A stretch of 7,471 nt of DNA, from positions 1 to 7,471 of the forward strand of contig CAKZHN010000127.1 of assembly GCA_936924235.1 (NCBI GenBank), written 5' to 3'. The translations under genes and the position numbers were made by a program. Source of the DNA: an uncultured Rhodoplanes sp. (GTDB taxonomy: Bacteria; Pseudomonadota; Alphaproteobacteria; Rhizobiales; Xanthobacteraceae). This document shows, piece after piece, positions 5,700 to 7,471 of the stretch. The notes under the pieces are model-generated. The model saw nothing but the letters and a program-made list of their open reading frames with translations. It ran no database searches and was not told where the DNA came from. Every line of letters starts with the position of its first letter. Within the stretch, counting starts at the first letter, position 1.

Positions 5700-6737
5700 T
5701 CAGTGAGCCAGCGCGCCGTTGGCCTGCTTCCAGGCATTGATGCCGCCCTGGATATGGCAGGCGCTGGTGAGGCCGGCGTCCTGCGCGGCCTGCACCGCCA
5801 TGGCCGAGCGCTCGCCGAAGGCGCAGTAGAACAGCAGCCGCTTGCTGGTGGACCTGGCGAGTTCATGCAGCGTGCCGCCGTCGCTGATGCTTTCCTGCAG
5901 GCTCGGATAGGGCACGTGCAGCGAACCCGGGATGGTGCCGTGGCGGTCGCGCTCGCTCTTCTCGCGGAGATCGATCATGGCGACGCCTGAATTGCCGACA
6001 AGGCCCAGCGCCTCGGCGGCGCTCAGCGCCCAGCCGCGGCGCGCGACTTCTTCCTGATGCAGGCCGACCTTCATGTTGGCCGGGATCGCCACGTCCATCA
6101 TCTTCGGATTGGCGAGCTTCAGGTTGTTCATCAGCGTGACGTATTCGTCCATCGACTTCACCTGGAGCCGCGGGTTGAACGCCTTCTCCTCGCCGATGGT
6201 GGAGACGGTGTCGCCCTTGTAGTCGTGCGCCGGATAAACCAGCGTCGACTCCGGCAGCTTCAACAGCCGTCCGAACAGCGACTCGTATTGCATGCGCGGA
6301 TCGCCGTTCTGGAAATCGGTGCGGCCGGTGCCGCGGATCAGCAGCGTGTCGCCGGTGAACACGCGGTCCGGCATCACGAAGCTGTAGGAGTCGTCGGTGT
6401 GACCGGGCGTGTAGAGCACGTCGAGCGTGATGCCCTCGATGGTCAGGCGGTCGCCGTCGGCCAGCCGCATCGACACCACGTCGGCCTTGGTCTGCTCGCC
6501 CATCACGGTGATGCAGTGGGTCTTATCCCGGAGTGCACCAAGGCCGGTGATGTGGTCGGCATGCATGTGCGTGTCGACCGCCTTGACCAGCTTGAGGTCG
6601 AGCTCTTTGACCAGCGCGAGATAACGGTCGACCTTCTCCAGCACCGGATCGATGATCAGCGCCTCGCCGCCGCGGCGGCTCGCCATCAGATACGAGTAGG
6701 TGCCTGAGGTCTGGTCGAACAGCTGGCGGAAGATCAT
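5700..6737 (-). CDS. Metallo-beta-lactamase-fold/rhodanese fusion, persulfide dioxygenase (ETHE1/Blh-like) type
   Basis: A 345-residue cytoplasmic protein. The N-terminal metallo-beta-lactamase domain (about 1-240) carries THMHADH (H57, H59, D61, H62), PGHT (H113), TGDTL (D130) and YPAHDY (H171). The GTGRTDFQNGD stretch (136-146) is typical of ETHE1-like persulfide dioxygenases, where two His and one Asp (here probably H57, H113 and D130) hold a single Fe(II). The C-terminal rhodanese domain (about 245-345) has its catalytic cysteine C305 in the loop CAFGERS, which would carry the persulfide sulfur. The expected role is oxidation of glutathione persulfide to sulfite, coupled to sulfur transfer, in sulfide detoxification. 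That is inferred from family; a glyoxalase II-like hydrolase is less likely given the fusion. The start at 6737 is chosen for the family opening MIFRQLFD and a GGGGA Shine-Dalgarno; a longer frame would overlap the dehydrogenase. It lies 74 bases after that gene and appears unrelated to the importer. Confidence 0.88.
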   Translation of the reverse strand: MIFRQLFDQTSGTYSYLMASRRGGEALIIDPVLEKVDRYLALVKELDLKLVKAVDTHMHADHITGLGALRDKTHCITVMGEQTKADVVSMRLADGDRLTIEGITLDVLYTPGHTDDSYSFVMPDRVFTGDTLLIRGTGRTDFQNGDPRMQYESLFGRLLKLPESTLVYPAHDYKGDTVSTIGEEKAFNPRLQVKSMDEYVTLMNNLKLANPKMMDVAIPANMKVGLHQEEVARRGWALSAAEALGLVGNSGVAMIDLREKSERDRHGTIPGSLHVPYPSLQESISDGGTLHELARSTSKRLLFYCAFGERSAMAVQAAQDAGLTSACHIQGGINAWKQANGALAH

Positions 6738-6743
6738 GACAAT

Positions 6744-6777
6744 TTCCCCGGCTTGAAACAGGTCCCCCCGGCCTGAA
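6744..6777. repeat. Imperfect direct repeat in the leader of the metallo-hydrolase gene
   Basis: Two 14-base units, TTCCCCGGCTTGAA (6744-6757) and CCCCCCGGCCTGAA (6764-6777), agree at 11 of 14 positions with a 20-base period, about two helical turns. They fill the gap just before the metallo-hydrolase start; the proximal unit overlaps its Shine-Dalgarno. They could bind a regulator on one DNA face. No palindrome resembling a BigR/SqrR-type sulfide-sensor site is evident. Confidence 0.3.
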
Positions 6778-6811
6778 TCGCGCGGGCGAAAGCATAACGC
6801 GGCTACCCGCA

Positions 6812-7471
6812 CTAGGCTATGTAGATCATCTTTCTTGTCATGCCACCGTCCACGGTAAAATTTGCTCCGGTGATGAAGCCGGATTTCTCGCGGTCGAGCA
6901 GGAAGGCGACCGTTTCGGCGACGTCCTGCGGCTTGCCGACGCGGCCGACGGGGTGCTGCTGATGGTCGCGGCGCTTGAGCTTGCTGTAATCGTTGGTGGC
7001 GATCCAGCCGGGGCTCACGCAATTGACGCGGATCTCGGGGCCGAGGCTGATGGCGAGCGCGTGCGTCAGTGCGACAAGCCCGCCTTTGGACGCCGCATAG
7101 GATTCGGTATTCGGCTCCGACATCAGCGCGCGGCTCGACGCCACGGTGACGATCGAGCCCTTGGCAGCGCGCAGCGCGCGCTGCGCCTCGCGGGCGAGGA
7201 GGAACGTCGAGGTCAGGTTGGTGTCGATGACCCGGCGCCAGTCGTCGAGCTCCATCCGCCGCAGCGGCCGCCGCACCAGGACACCGGCGTTGGCCACCAC
7301 CGCATCGAGCCGGCCGAAGCGTTCCAGCGTCAGCGCCACGGCCTCGCGCACCGCATCCTCGTCGGCGGCGTCGCCTTCATAGGTCACCGACGAGCGCGCC
7401 CAGCCACGGAATTGCTGCGCCAGCCGCGTCTTCGGCAGGTCGAAGGCGGTGACGCACCAGCCGGCTTCAAG
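6812..7471 (-). CDS. Classical short-chain dehydrogenase/reductase (SDR), N-terminus beyond the window
   Basis: The frame is open to the right edge and gives 219 residues; the beginning, including the GxxxGxG nucleotide loop, is missing. Fragment numbering: TAFDLP (8-13) places Asp11 at the end of the second strand, a position that usually favours NAD(H) over NADP(H). NAG lies at 61-63, catalytic-helix Asn at 87, and the catalytic set S112, Y125 and K129 (YAASK), followed by the VSPGWI loop (153-158) and the C-terminal FITGANFTVDGGM (198-210). All catalytic residues are present, so the enzyme should be active on an alcohol/ketone substrate that cannot be named. An internal GTG at 7387 is not the start, since coding similarity continues upstream. 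It ends in TAG, 74 bases before the metallo-hydrolase ATG; co-transcription is possible. Confidence 0.9.
   Translation of the reverse strand, partial: LEAGWCVTAFDLPKTRLAQQFRGWARSSVTYEGDAADEDAVREAVALTLERFGRLDAVVANAGVLVRRPLRRMELDDWRRVIDTNLTSTFLLAREAQRALRAAKGSIVTVASSRALMSEPNTESYAASKGGLVALTHALAISLGPEIRVNCVSPGWIATNDYSKLKRRDHQQHPVGRVGKPQDVAETVAFLLDREKSGFITGANFTVDGGMTRKMIYIA

Noticed and set aside
6791..6796. TATGCT as a -10 box for the metallo-hydrolase gene
   Set aside because: No acceptable -35 element 16-18 bases upstream; a lone hexamer is not enough.
6738..7022. N-terminal extension of the metallo-hydrolase into the dehydrogenase gene
   Set aside because: Residues there are an alternate frame of the SDR, and the family N-terminus MIFRQLFD begins at 6737.

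Overview
This is a GC-rich window (roughly two-thirds G+C by eye). All supported genes lie on the minus strand, so transcription runs from high to low coordinates. Codon bias, a Tat-exported family-5 solute-binding protein and a fused two-domain ABC ATPase suggest an alphaproteobacterium of the Hyphomicrobiales, probably Bradyrhizobium-like. That placement is inference from gene style; there is no rRNA or other marker here.

Layout in transcription order. (1) 7471-6812: the C-terminal ~219 residues of a classical short-chain dehydrogenase/reductase whose start is outside the window. (2) 6737-5700: a metallo-beta-lactamase-fold protein fused to a C-terminal rhodanese domain, of the persulfide dioxygenase (ETHE1/Blh-like) type. 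(3) 5699-5483: a 217-base intergenic region with a near-consensus sigma-54 (-24/-12) promoter and several short dyads. (4) 5482-162: a complete four-gene dipeptide/oligopeptide-type (Dpp/Opp) ABC importer: binding protein, DppB-like permease, DppC-like permease and fused DppD-DppF-like ATPase. (5) 76-1: the first 25 codons of another same-strand gene, beginning with a signal peptide.

The importer reads as one operon. The two permease genes overlap by 4 bases (ATGA), the ATPase starts 10 bases after the second permease, and every start has a Shine-Dalgarno sequence. The binding protein and first permease are separated by 50 bases holding a perfect 8-bp hairpin with a 4-base loop. This could protect the 5' part of the message or damp downstream expression, matching the usual excess of binding protein over membrane components. 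The binding protein would be exported folded by Tat and deliver a peptide-like solute to the permease pair, with uptake driven by the double ATPase. The substrate cannot be read from sequence.

The most notable signal is the sigma-54 promoter. Its predicted start is about 33 bases upstream of the binding-protein ATG, and candidate activator dyads lie further upstream. This suggests uptake is switched by an RpoN-dependent enhancer-binding protein, for example in response to nitrogen or another nutrient. I see no mobile element, CRISPR array, RNA gene or clearly new multigene system; the protein families are all familiar.
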